From: Limnomonas spitsbergensis
Lineage: Eukaryota > Chlorophyta > Chlorophyceae > Chlamydomonadales
Direction of reading: 5' to 3'
Length of the DNA stretch: 64,000 nucleotides
NCBI GenBank assembly: GCA_037349105.1
Contig: JAYJMM010000120.1
Location: forward strand, 5,460,001-5,524,000
A model generated the notes under the pieces. It did not search any database. It was not told where the DNA came from and saw only the letters and a list, made by a program, of their open reading frames with translations. The position numbers and the translations under genes are program-made. Of the stretch, positions 46,801 to 56,586 are shown one piece after another. The stretch's first letter is position 1, and each line of letters opens with the position of its first letter.

Positions 46801-47528
46801 ACGTCCAGCAGCTTCCAGACCAGGCGCGTGCTGGAGGGCGGCGGGCACACAGCGCCCCGCGTCGCGCTGCCGAGCAGCAGGCCGAGGGCACCAGGAGGGC
46901 AGGCGGCAACCGGGCGGTGCAAGCAGTGGCTGCGGCGGCTGATGAGGCGGCGCGGCGCCTGTCCGCTGTCAGAATCAGCAGAGCTCCTGCAGCCAGAGCC
47001 CAGGGGCCACCGCCGCCGCCGCTTCAGCCCAGGCAGGCTGTTGCCGCAGCGAGGCTGGGAGTTGGGTCCAGGGCTGGAAACACATCGACCAACGGCAGGG
47101 GCAGCGCTGTGCGTTATCAAACCCACATCGGTGTCGGAGGCGGTGTTTATACGTTTGAGCTGCCTGCTGGCGTGGACACTGGGGCCAGGAGGCAGGGGCG
47201 AAACTTGCTCAGCGCGTACATGGGGGCTGCTGCCCCGGCTGCTGCTTCAGCGGGGGTGCCACGCCCCGGCGCCCGCCCAGCCTTGGTTGCAGTTCCGGTC
47301 AGGTCTAGAGAAGCTGCTGGGAGAGTTTCCTCTGCGCCTTGGTCGAGGGCACCGGTGGGCGCTGGTCAGGCGGAAGTGAGGGGACGCGGAATTGGTTTGG
47401 CTCCTGTGGCAGGCGGGCAGGGGGCTAGACGTGCCTTGTTGTATGCAAGTGCTCAGGCTACAGGTGCTCCCACTAGCAGGACAGCACTGGGCGGACAAGG
47501 ATATGCGCATGGCGTTTCAGTCGTTTGA
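34874..47528 (+). CDS. large SHIPPO / sperm-tail PG-rich repeat (STPG) protein, ciliary
   Basis: A gene of more than 20 exons. The first six (34874-35001, 35069-35112, 35264-35379, 35486-35582, 36003-36232, from 36409) join in phase; later exons are recognised by their repeats. From about 36420 to 46550 it encodes some 25 units of the form P-G-P-G-x-Y followed 15-25 residues later by G-P-A-F-T-M-x-G-R. Examples are LPGPGSYNL, TSGPAFTMGGR, VPGPGAYNT, IPGPGIYGN and SGLAYTMRPK. This is the SHIPPO repeat of ODF3/CIMAP and STPG proteins, which decorate ciliary microtubules. The N-terminal 150 residues are not repeat-like. The last exon (ORF end 47528) is Arg/Ala-rich. Its introns carry several satellites and family B copies. 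A TGTAA lies at 47679. The exact exon list in the middle needs transcript data. Confidence 0.85.
35778..35852 (-). repeat. dispersed repeat family B fragment
   Basis: The minus strand reads GCAGTAAGACCTGCTGCTTG, then CAGCCATAGGCCGGTAATGC. In an STPG intron. Confidence 0.5.
36825..36935 (+). repeat. short tandem repeat, 12-14 bp unit
   Basis: About eight units around CATCCTTGTGG/AC in an STPG intron. Confidence 0.7.
37186..37336 (+). repeat. dispersed repeat family B copy
   Basis: TTCAGCTACATTTCAGCTAC start, CCCCATCGGCCCTGTTGTGG centre, GCCTGCCAAAGGTGGTCTGG end. A second, shorter relative follows at 37375-37450. Confidence 0.65.
38178..38325 (+). repeat. 36-bp tandem repeat in an STPG intron
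   Basis: About four units of CCATTTGTGCCATGCAC plus TCCATTTGTGCTATATAT, itself two diverged half units. Confidence 0.85.
38906..39080 (+). repeat. dispersed repeat family B copy
   Basis: CTTCAGCTACAAACC start, GGCCAATCAAGTTTTGGTCC core (B-box-like position), CCCCCCAAAGGTGGTA end. In an STPG intron. Confidence 0.65.
39722..39992 (+). repeat. duplicated segment with an AT-rich insertion in the second copy
   Basis: The segment from TCACGATGGGCATGCGCCCC to GAGGTTAGCCTGCNTTCTCA occurs twice (39724-39814 and 39815-39990). The second copy is interrupted by about 77 AT-rich bases (39867-39943) flanked by TCT. The first copy overlaps an STPG exon. Confidence 0.75.
41285..41452 (+). repeat. dispersed repeat family B copy (diverged)
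   Basis: TTTCAGCTACATAGCTAC start, GCCAGTGAAGGTTTAGGGC core, ACTGCCCCCCAAATTT end. In an STPG intron. Confidence 0.55.
42721..43480 (+). repeat. 157-bp satellite with telomere-like blocks in an STPG intron
   Basis: About 4.7 units; the anchor GACGGGTGCATGGCAT recurs at 42724, 42877, 43034, 43191 and 43344 (steps 153, 157, 157, 153). Each unit holds two telomere-like blocks such as CCTAAACCCTTAACCCTA and CCCTTAACCCTCAGCAACG. Confidence 0.9.
44682..44940 (+). repeat. 105-bp tandem repeat in an STPG intron
   Basis: GGCCCTCCACACCTGCATC recurs at 44682, 44789 and 44893, each followed by a CTTTC-rich stretch, GACACAGGG and a G-run. Confidence 0.85.
45850..46000 (-). repeat. dispersed repeat family B copy
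   Basis: The minus strand reads AACTACATCATGGCC, then GGCCATCAGTCGCAGGCCGG and TCAAAGCTTGGTCCCCATC. In an STPG intron. Confidence 0.65.
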
Positions 47529-47744
47529 GAGCTGTTTCGTCGTAATGTGTGGAATCCTGCTGAAAGTGTGGAATCCATCCTCTTCAGGTATTTTGCATGT
47601 CAATGCGACATGCATATCTTGTCTTATGTGCTGGGAGTTCCTGTCCCTCTTGAAAACTACTAATTTCTTCGAACATCTTGTAATCAGCTGACGTCAAAAA
47701 AATATTTTGCGCCCGCCTAGTTCGTTTCTCGGCTTGCACCCAGC

Positions 47745-48507
47745 ATGATGTCGCAAGGGACAGTTCCTAGCCACTTCCAAAGCCAGAAGAGGTTAAGCGA
47801 TGCAAACGCTGGAAAGACTAGGGCTTCTCAGCGCAAGAAAGAGGAAGAGCCCAGGGATCCGGGTGCTGCTTCAAACACTGGTGAGAGCAGGCAAACAGCA
47901 ATGAAATATCATACCTTCATAGCTTAGCTTCATTCTGGCAGGGGGGCATGGCCTTCAGATCTAATAACCTGCATAAACGAGTATCTTCTGTACGGTAACT
48001 CGCTGTTATTATTTGTGGAATGGGTTGAAACACGGGCGGGACCCTCTCATATTCAGCCATGCATGTCGTGCTGCTGATATCAGCATCTGTTGCTGTACCT
48101 TGTGGACAGAGGAGCACAGCCCTAGGGAGAGGTCATTGAGGGCATTTGATCTGTCATCGAAATACGGCCCTTGCTGTGGCATGACGCGGCTAGAAAGGTG
48201 AGCAGATGGACCAACAGATGCTTGATTTGACACAAGTGTTCATGCTGTTTGCGTGACACCGCTGGCCATGCCTGCGTTTTTCAGAAAAAGGTCAAACATG
48301 GCCCGAGTTTCAAGGCCAGTCGCTCGCAAATGCCAAACGTCTTATCAAGTTGACCCTTAATGTCGTGTGTGTCACGCCTTTTTCCGCCACAGGTGGCGAC
48401 GTGCATCATCATTTGGCCTGGAGCCACCGTCTGAGATATTGACGTTCGTGGAGCAGCTAAATCCTGACCATCCCTCCAACCAGTGCCTCTGGCACAAGAG
48501 GATATAA
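47745..48507 (+). CDS. POLD4: DNA polymerase delta small subunit p12
   Basis: Three exons, 47745-47880, 48110-48197 and 48393-48507, join in phase to 112 residues, close to the usual length of about 107. The start could be either of two adjacent ATGs (47745, 47748). The C-terminal half is the family signature: RAFDLSSKYGPCCGMTRLER, then WRRASSFGLEPP, a short helix, and a Cys-Leu-Trp-His end. POLD4 is the smallest subunit of DNA polymerase delta and stabilises the complex with PCNA. The N-terminal half is basic and disordered (QKRLSD, RASQRKKEEE), where a PCNA-interacting segment is expected; a canonical PIP box is not obvious. It lies 216 bases after the STPG stop on the same strand and 509 bases before Iojap. 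Confidence 0.92.
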
Positions 48508-49016
48508 ACTGCATCAGTTACCGTCCTTCATTCCATGACTGATGGTCCTGATATTCCATCCATACTGTACTGGCAGTCCAGCAAATTTGAAGTATGACAA
48601 TTGACACTTGATAGTTGCGTTCAGTCGTGTGTTCTGGGTTTGTATGCTAGCTGCTGGTATGTCAACACTCAACACTGCAACAGTCTGGTAGGGTGCCTGG
48701 CTACCTGCCAGGTTCCAGGTGACCTAGATGAAGTTCTCCCTGAAGGGAGACATCCACTGGCATTCGAACGGTGTACGGTAATTAACATGTAATTATTTGT
48801 GAAGACTTTGCTTGGTTTTGTGAATAAATTCAGACCAGCGGTGGCGTGAACGAAGGGATGCTGGCATGCTGCGGTCACTCAGCCAGACATTGCGCCATGC
48901 AGGGCTCCTGTGGCGGGGGACACTCAAGTATTCACACCGCGGTATGAACACGCATCATCGGCGCTTTTAGGGACGTCCACAGCGACCCGTACTCACTAGT
49001 ATATTATTTCTTATAC
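48508..49016. other. intergenic region between POLD4 and Iojap
   Basis: No exon or repeat copy seen. TGTAA occurs near 48788, 281 bases after the POLD4 stop, and may be its poly(A) signal. Confidence 0.4.
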
Positions 49017-50743
49017 ATGGCATCATCAATGAGGGGGTCATTGTGCCCTAATCAATCCACATCCGCCCTGGCGACCCGGAGGAGTCCGCTACTGACAAAC
49101 AGCCGCCGTTGTGTCGTTCAGAGAAATCGCCCTACGCACGTACATGCTGCAGCAGAAGGAATAACTCAACGGGAATACGACGGAAAAGACTTCGCCATCG
49201 CCACAGGTATTATATTCGCGGCTTATCAGTTGACATGCCATCGAACGTAGGGTGTTTTTAATCACTTTCGACGCCATTCTGACAGCAACGTTGTGTACGA
49301 TTCCTTGGGAATCATTCAAAACTGGATAGCCTCTGGCAGGCAGCCAGGCCCCTCTCGCAGGCAGCCAGGCCATCCTGCATGGCCGTTGCATGCACAGCCA
49401 TGCACACGTATGATTGTCGTGCTGCCATAGTGCACTGTTCGTGTCGGCACGTTTTTGCTCAAATTCAGCTGTGTCACGGCCTGGGCTGAGTTGGCCTACT
49501 GCATCAAACCCTGCTGCTGCGGCCACCAGCCGTAGGCCGGTCAAGGTTCGATTCCCCTGATCCCAGTTGTGGCCGCCCAGGAGGGCCCAAAATATGGTGA
49601 TGTTAGAATGTTGGTGCATGCTGTACTGCCTCTAGGATAGTACCAATCGCCTAACAGGTCGGTCGCACTAGTACACTGACACAAGTATTCTGTCAAGAGA
49701 CCTCAAAGGACTGCACCCTCCCCCCTCCCATCTGCAGCCTCCATTCTCAACGACACAAAATGCAATGACATCGTAGTGCTAGATGTTTCGCCTCTGGCTA
49801 GCTGGACATCATACATGGTGTTCTGCGGTGTTTACTCAAAGCCACAGCTTTTGGCGGCCATGTCGAGGGTTGAGAAAATGGCGGCCGAAGACTTCGACAA
49901 AAAACAGCAGAACATATCTGGAAACAGTCCATGGGAGTGCCTCGACTTTGGTGATTGCGTCGTCCACATCATGTCTATAGAGCAGGTGAGAGAGGCAGGG
50001 CTTGGTATATGTGACAAATGCATCCTTTTTCACAGGGGTGTCGCAGTGCTTTGGGTGTGTGTGTGTGTGGGGGGGGGGGGCAGCTTCATTCGAATTGAAC
50101 TAGGTATCATGGGGTGCCATGATCAATTGCTGCTCCTCAATTTTGTGTTTAGTTATAGCTTTTTATGTGCGCTCACTGTCAGGGACCCAAATTGACCTCG
50201 AGAGGGTCCCGCTGAGTCCCGCCACCTTCGGTGGAGAGGCCTTGAGTTATGCTCAAGTGGCATGCTTGGCTAGAAACTGTAGCAGTTGGTTGACGAGGCG
50301 TCCATCATGAAAGCTATGACTTGTCAATTGATGTGACCAGTGTTAGTTTTTTTGTGACTCAGCTACATGTCAGTACACTCTGGCCTCTGGCCGGAGACCC
50401 TGTTATTCGAAAGCTTTGCTGCTTTGGCCACCAGTCGCAGGCCAGTCCAGGTTTGATCCCAATCGGGCCTTTGGCGGCCGCGGGGCGGCCTGCCGACGGT
50501 GGACTTGTAGCCGGAAAAAGATACACTGGATGTGACACCCTTGCTGACACGGTTCTTTCTTGCCACATGGACTGCACAGAATGTCTTGTTCCCTCCTTCT
50601 TGCGATGCCTGCAGAGGGAGTACTATGACGTTGAAAGTTTCTACGCCACTGCGGAGGAAGTGGTGTTGCCATTCGATCAGGAGCCAGCGTCACCTGAGAT
50701 GCAACCCCCTAAATGGACGCGCGAGCAGGCTGAATCCATGTAA
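49017..50743 (+). CDS. Iojap / RsfS ribosomal silencing factor, organelle-targeted
   Basis: Exons 49017-49206, 49738-49985 and 50615-50743 join in phase to 188 residues. The first 50 residues are rich in Ser, Arg and Thr with few acids (transit peptide, chloroplast or mitochondrion). The RsfS domain follows: DFAIATAS, CNDIVVLDVSPLASWTSYMV, a helical segment, then WECLDFGDCVVHIMSIEQRE and YYDVESFY. The E-Q-R-E-Y-Y-D ending is a family hallmark. RsfS binds ribosomal protein uL14 and blocks joining of the ribosomal subunits. In plants the Iojap locus affects plastid ribosomes. The C-terminal 25 residues are an acidic/Pro tail (EEVVLPFDQEPASPE). Intron 2 holds a family B repeat and a GT/G-rich run near 50055-50082. 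Confidence 0.93.
49451..49610 (+). repeat. dispersed repeat family B copy with near-perfect B box
   Basis: Contains CGTAGGCCGGTCAAGGTTCG followed by ATTCCCCTGATCCCA. GGTTCGATTCC matches the RNA polymerase III B-box consensus. In Iojap intron 1. It is not a tRNA: no acceptor stem or anticodon arm can be formed around it. Confidence 0.7.
50346..50514 (+). repeat. dispersed repeat family B, long copy
   Basis: T-run, GTGACTCAGCTACATGTC, GGCCAGTCCAGGTTTGATCC, and a GGCGGCCTGCCGACGGTGGA end followed by CTTGTAG. In Iojap intron 2. Confidence 0.75.
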
Positions 50744-51588
50744 TGGGGATCGAATCAGAGCTTGTGCCTTAACGTGGCCAGCATCGTGTATTATTGATCA
50801 GATTATGTATTTGATTGTGGAGGGGGAACAGAAAGCGGAAGGAGTATGTCATTCATTTTATCAAAACCACGGGAGGCGGTGAAGCTTTCATTTCAAATTT
50901 CTTGACTCTCTGGGGAGCAGTTGCATGCAAATGCATCAAAACTCATATAGCAGTACAAACAATTTAACAGAGCAGTACCATGTAGTGCGGATGCCACCAG
51001 TGTTGTACCGCTGGACCATACCCCCCCCCTTTTATTGGCTGCTACTAGTGAGAACCACCTCATTTCCAGGCATGGTGTCTGTCAACAGCAGGTAAAGGAT
51101 GGTGCGTACCTGCTGAGCTTGCTTTACGCTAGGCTGCGTGGGATTGGTGGAAGACAAAAAGGCTCGATTTTAGCTGTCATGCAGTCAGGACCATGGTGCA
51201 GCTATGTCACCCTCCTATGCAAGGGGATGGAGCATGGAACACAACATTCTGATCCAAGGTGCTGCCATGTCCGCTACCATGTGGCGAGGCCGGAACTGTC
51301 AGCAGGTTCCTAGACAGGGGGGAGAGAGGATTACGTTTTTGAGTTTTTGGCCAATGTGACTAGTTTGTGACAACGCACTCACACTTCCAAAACAGTTTTT
51401 TTGTTGAAATGGTCAGGGGACAACATTTCGACCAAAACAGGTTCTTTTCTTCAGCAGACAACCCAATAATTAGGAATCTCGGTACCGGTAACCCTTTGTG
51501 TCTCTTAACAGGTCAGGTCATCGCCAGCAAGACAGAAACCTTAGTTTGGAAGCCGCATTTTAGCGCAGCAGGGTCCAGGGCGGCAGCC
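50744..51588. other. intergenic, nothing recognised
   Basis: Short open frames only (for example 51035-51313), none with splice context or recognisable motifs. Confidence 0.4.
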
Positions 51589-51834
51589 ATGACGGCCGAC
51601 ATACAACTTTCAGATCGACACTACACCAGAGAAGGCTCAAAGTGCAGTGAATTGATGGGAGCACTAGAGGAGTTGGAGCGTGAGGTACCTGTCCCCGATC
51701 TGTGTCTAGTAATCTCTGCCTTGTATCATTTATGATATATGCTTCAGCTAGTGGGCACAGCCTACACGCAGATGCAACTCGAGGCGAAAACACCCCATAG
51801 CAAGGGTCAGACACTGTCTCCCGGCCCAGATTGA
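51589..51834 (+). CDS. possible small two-exon protein (60 aa), unrecognised
   Basis: Exon 51589-51684 (ATG in context GCAGCCATGACGG, donor GTACCT) joins in phase 0 to 51748-51834 (TTCAG acceptor, TGA stop) across a 63-base intron. The product is a short helical protein (SELMGALEELERELVGTAY). Size and heptad-like pattern recall small complex subunits, but I recognise no family. It could also be the 5' end of a longer gene. Confidence 0.4.
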
Positions 51835-52283
51835 GGGTAGGTATGGTCTCTCTGAGGGACAGCTGGACAGAGCGCATGCTTGTGTGACACATTCAAGGCG
51901 CATTGAAGTGGAAACAGCGTCGACATATGAGTTGTTAGAGACTTGTAAATACACCGTTAGCTCAACATTTTGTCCTTTTCAATCCACTTTTGCATTACCC
52001 GTTCATGTTCACCCTGCATGAGCTAGTCTGTGCATAATATTCCATGTGAAATTGGGATATCCCTAAAAAGAGTCCGTAACGCTCGGCACAGACTCCAACT
52101 TCCTTCATTTACATCCTTTTACAAAATGCAAGTAATACAAAAAAATAGCCGCTCAACCTTTCCTTAGTACCCGATTCCTTAAAACAACAGCGCAAACAGT
52201 TTAACTATATCACTTATCTGACATGTATACAGTAAGGTCAGCATCACAGTCCACTTTCCTTTAAGTGCCACTCTTTCAGGTTA
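51835..52283. other. convergent 3' flanks
   Basis: Between the end of the small plus gene and the ADH stop. TTACA (TGTAA on the minus strand) at about 52109 and 52119 may be ADH poly(A) signals. Confidence 0.4.
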
Positions 52284-55200
52284 TCACTTGATCAATGAGC
52301 CCTGGATGTTGATGACAAACCTGTACCGTACGTCACTCTTCAGGATCCTGTGCAACATTCACCAGATACATATTTCAGTACAAAGATAAGGGCGGAGGTT
52401 GCTAGGCCATGAGCTGGCACAGTAAAGTCAAATTGCAAAATCCAGTGTCAAATTACCTCTCAAACGCCGTCGCGATGTAGTTGACATCAATAGCTTCGTA
52501 AGGCAACACCAGGTTGTGTTCCCCACAGAAATCAAGCATTTCCTGAGTACAGGACACATTCAGATATATTAGACTCGGCGCATGCGGTAGTGTAGAATAG
52601 TGACGTACTCAAACAAATCTTAGTTCCGCATCAAAAGCCGAATAATCACCTGTGTCTGCTTGATTCCTCCAATCAAGGATCCAGCTACCGTCAGCCTCCT
52701 CATGAGCATGGCCATGGTCGGCATGGCAGGTGGTTCCCCCGGGGCACCCACGCAGATTAGCTTGCCATTTGTCTGCAAAAGGGATACCAACAAACATGTA
52801 AATTCTTTATCATGTACATTCCAATAACGAACGCAAAGGCACTGTTCCCTAGACTCCATAACTTTCAATCCACAAGAAGCAAGTCAAGCTGCAAAGTACC
52901 TTAATCAACCCCAGCAGAGGGGCCAGCTCATGCTTGGCGCTGACGGTGTCAAGGATGCCATCTAGCGACTCCGCCGCAGCCTGAAACGAGCATTACGCAA
53001 TCGTGTTAGATGTGCTCGTGTGTATCTTCCATTCATTGAAGTCAGGCGAGATAAGGAGACATTGGAAAGCAAGCTCGGCGAGATAAGAAAATGCTGGAGT
53101 GGAATGTGCAGTTTGCGAGACATAAATCTCACCGTCATTGACTTCTCATCCTTTGAAACGATGAAGTGGTCTGCGCCCAAGAGTTTCTTGGCCTCATCCT
53201 CTTTGCTGGGGGAGGTACTGATCACCGTCACCTACACACCAGGGGACAGTATCACAACCAGTTGACACTTCATCACGTTGTGTCACAACCAGTTGACACT
53301 TCATCACGTAATGTCACATCCAGTTGACACATCATCACGTTAAGCCTTACAGTACGGTACCCACTTACTGATGTACAGATTATTTTGGACCTTGGATAAG
53401 TCAAACAAGACAAGCATTAGTTAGGCACATAGTCATGACACGCGCTCACATTGCACCCAAAAGCCTTGAGGAACTTGACGGCATGTGCGCCCAGGCCGCC
53501 CAGTCCAACCACACCAATCGACATGCCGGGCTTATCCAGTCCATAGTGTTTCAGGGGTGAGTACACCTGCGCCACAAATTGAGCAGCGTTCAGTCAGGCT
53601 GACTCGAGAGGCAACAACAGCACAGGTTCGCAACAAGGGGTTGGTCTGGCTCAGGGGTGAGCTCAAATGAGATGCATTGAGTAATGTTCAGGCAAGCTGT
53701 ATCATATTGGAGAAAGCTGACATGGCACATGCTGTGGAAGGTACATGTTCCCTTCCTTTCCTGAAAGATGCCTCACACAACACCCACCGTAACACCAGCG
53801 CACAGCAGCGGTGCCACAGCCTCCAGAGGCAGGCTGTCCGGGATCTTGAGCACTGCAGTGTGGGTGAGGGTTGCGGTAAATGTAAGGCTCAATGAAAGTC
53901 ACTATGTGTGCAGTTTAACATGGTGGAGGTTACAGACCCAGGCAAAGCAGAGAGAGGGCTCTCTTGCAGCACAGCGAGCTACTAAGGAATGTGCACCTAC
54001 TCAATGCACCCTGCTTTCTTACCGAAGTCCTCCACTACCACCATGCTCGTGGCATAACCACCGTAGGTGTGTGAGCCGTCCACATCCTTGCCGTTGTACG
54101 TCATAACACACTTCCGGCAGTATTGCTCATCTCCCTCACCGCACCTCGCGCACTGCATGACAGTGAGGGCATACAACTTGAGCGATGGCCATCGTCATGT
54201 ACCGGTACCGGGGTCAGAACAGCCCTATTGAGACTTCAGTCAGAAAGTGAGCTGTATGACAAATCCTGTCTTCACCTAGCTGTCGGGTTACACAATAAGC
54301 ACACAAGATGTGTGAAGACAAGGCTCTGTTTACTCACCGCCTTGCAAGAGTTGACCATGCAGCCAACACCAGCGCGGTCTCCAATCTTGAACTTAGTCAC
54401 CTTGGGCCCAACCTTGGTCACGATGCCAACGATCTCGTGGCCGGGTACCATAGGGTACACAGCATTCTGTACCAGAGAGCAAATAGAAAGCAAAGCATGA
54501 AAATAAATTTTGCGACATACCGTAAGGACGTTCAAAATTTGCATGTTGTGGTGGCACCTTCTTCACGCAAGCTTTGTGAAGCTGTCACCGCGCAGAGTGA
54601 CGCTAGCAAGGTGTCCAGAAGGCCTCACTCGGTGCAGCCCTTATCTCCCAGACTCACCCCCCACTCGTCCTTGACCTGATGGATGTCAGTGTGGCAGATG
54701 CTGCTATGCGCGATTTGGAGCTGGACGTCAAGGTCACCTGCAGGCATGATGGGGCACTGGTTCATAAGCTAGCAATCTGATCCATTACCCTAGCCTGGTC
54801 CTCATCAAATGGCAATGCTGGTGGGCCTATCACAGCGCAGGATGCAGCCAACAGTACCTCTCATCTCATGAGGTCCAGCTTGCAAACAGGCAACAGGGAG
54901 AACAGGCTTGCAAACAGGCAACAGGGGGAACAGGCTTGCAAACAGGCAACAGGGGAGACAACAAGGGCACCAACATGGTGATAGTGCCAGTGGCACAGCA
55001 GCAAGTGTTTCAAAACAGGTGCTCACCAACATCGCGACGGTTGAACATCCAGGGTGAAAATTTGCCAGAGCTGTCATGTGCAGCCATGCCCAAGGTGTTG
55101 CCTTCACCAGAAGCAGCCACAGTCTGGGGTCGCTGGAAGAGGGCACTGAACTCCTCAAAAGTCAAATCGCCCTTGATTGCAGCCTTCTCATTGCCGTAAA

Positions 55201-55678
55201 GCTGGTGGAAGGTCTTGAGCGTCTGTGGGCAATTGAGAAGAAGAAGGAGGTAAGTGACAGGCAAAAAGCAACCACGCACTGCTAGGGTGAATGCATGGGT
55301 CTCGAGGGTTACTCCCCCTCGCATCCAGAAACTTCGTCAGTTCAGATTTGAGGCCGAGGCGTTTGCACGTTGCCTTAGGCTTGCTTTCGTCTATTGCGTC
55401 CAAACCACTGAGTTATGATCGGCAGACGCAGAAAATGCTGTCATGTAGGCGACTGAGTGGACGAGATCCCCCCACGGGGCCACAGACACTCTGACAGCTT
55501 GTATCCTCAGCTATGCAGACGACACAGCCAAGAGTGTAACCTTGGACTCGATCTCATATCAAAACGCACACACCTCATCACTGACGTTGCCACTTGCGTC
55601 AGCCTTGAGCTGGGAGTAAATGGAGAATTCTCTGGGAGCAGTCTCGTTGGCTCCTGGCTGGACCTTGATGCGAGGCAT
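52284..55678 (-). CDS. zinc-dependent alcohol dehydrogenase, CAD type, with N-terminal extension
   Basis: Twelve exons (55574-55678, 55027-55222, 54658-54737, 54338-54466, 54023-54152, 53788-53852, 53450-53566, 53133-53231, 52900-52980, 52650-52772, 52457-52542, 52284-52347) join in phase to 424 residues. The catalytic zinc set is ICHTDIH (C115), GHE (H137, E138) and C231. The structural zinc set is a perfect C-x2-C-x2-C-x7-C (168, 171, 174, 182). The NADP-type Rossmann turn is GLGGLG (255-260). The protein belongs with cinnamyl-alcohol-dehydrogenase-like enzymes, which reduce aldehydes with NADPH. The first 85-90 residues are not part of the fold and include [13 protein letters not shown], which looks like the second half of an EF-hand. 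Its substrate cannot be told. Two introns hold short tandem repeats. Confidence 0.92.
53249..53342. repeat. 31-bp tandem repeat in an ADH intron
   Basis: Three units of TCACAACCAGTTGACACTTC plus ATCACGTTGTG; the shared CCAGTTGACAC recurs at 53258, 53289 and 53320. Confidence 0.9.
54878..54960. repeat. 28-bp tandem repeat in an ADH intron
   Basis: Three units of GCTTGCAAACAGGCAACAGG followed by G-GAACAG, at 54878, 54906 and 54934. Confidence 0.9.
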
Positions 55679-56586
55679 GATTTCAAAAGCTGTGAGACTT
55701 CAGATGGGAGATTATTATTTGGATGAAGGAGGGAAGTATTATCTTCAGAAGCATTAGATCTCAGGACGGTATCCCGCAGAATATATCGTCGAAGAGTGTA
55801 CGGCGCTGCAACGAGTGCGTGGTCCTAGCTTCCCAGCGAGTCTGCGCCGCAAGATAAGCGGTGCATAAGTCTGTTGCGTAAGCGGTTTGTCAGTGTCATC
55901 TCCATCCTCTGTCGTTATTACGTGTTAAAATTCATGATGCCAAACATCTGAAGGAATAAATCATCATGGCAACGTTGGTCATCAGGAGATGCGTCATCAG
56001 GGAGGGTGCGTCATCGGCTTCACGATGAAGCACCAGATGAAGCACAGATAGCACCATCGCTGTTTACGCCGATACTGACGCGTAAATTGAACATCTTACC
56101 ATATATTTTCAACGTGACTCCTCCCTCATCTTACCGCAAGCATAACGAATAATCTAGCATCGCATCAGCCTTTGACAACAGCTACTTGGATCCCACCTCC
56201 CACATTCGTGGGTGCACGGGTTGAAGGTAGGCACATCGCGTCGTCCGCCTGGATGCGACTCATGCATCATATCGGAGGATCGAGAGTTATCCTGCAATGA
56301 AGAGCTGGCCAGGCTGAACAGTCATTAGTCGTGCCCCTATCGGCCAGCCATCTCGAATGGCCAAGTGCTGAGATCTGACACAGTAACACTGACATGAGAG
56401 GTCCTCAAATCCGCATGCAACGTTCGAAATTTAAGGTCCCTTTATTGTTCGGAAACTGACACCTCAAGAGGCCGTTCATCTAATTGCTTCGCACACATGT
56501 GGCCATACCACCACTTTATTGAACACTCATACCGGAATAAAAAATCACTATGTAAAGGAATTTAACCCTCATACCAGCATCACAAA
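55679..56586. other. intergenic region between ADH and glucosidase II genes
   Basis: Holds the ADH promoter (minus) and the 3' flank of the glucosidase gene. A direct repeat, GATGAAGCACCAGATGAAGC, lies near 56024. No gene seen. Confidence 0.45.

Noticed and set aside
49540..49570. tRNA gene at the GGTTCGATTCC motif
   Set aside because: No acceptor stem, D arm or anticodon arm fits around it. It is the B-box-like core of family B.
53249..53342. CRISPR-like array (31-bp units)
   Set aside because: Units are contiguous without spacers and lie in a eukaryotic intron.
54272..54544. Separate short dehydrogenase ORFs
   Set aside because: They are single exons of the twelve-exon alcohol dehydrogenase, not separate genes.
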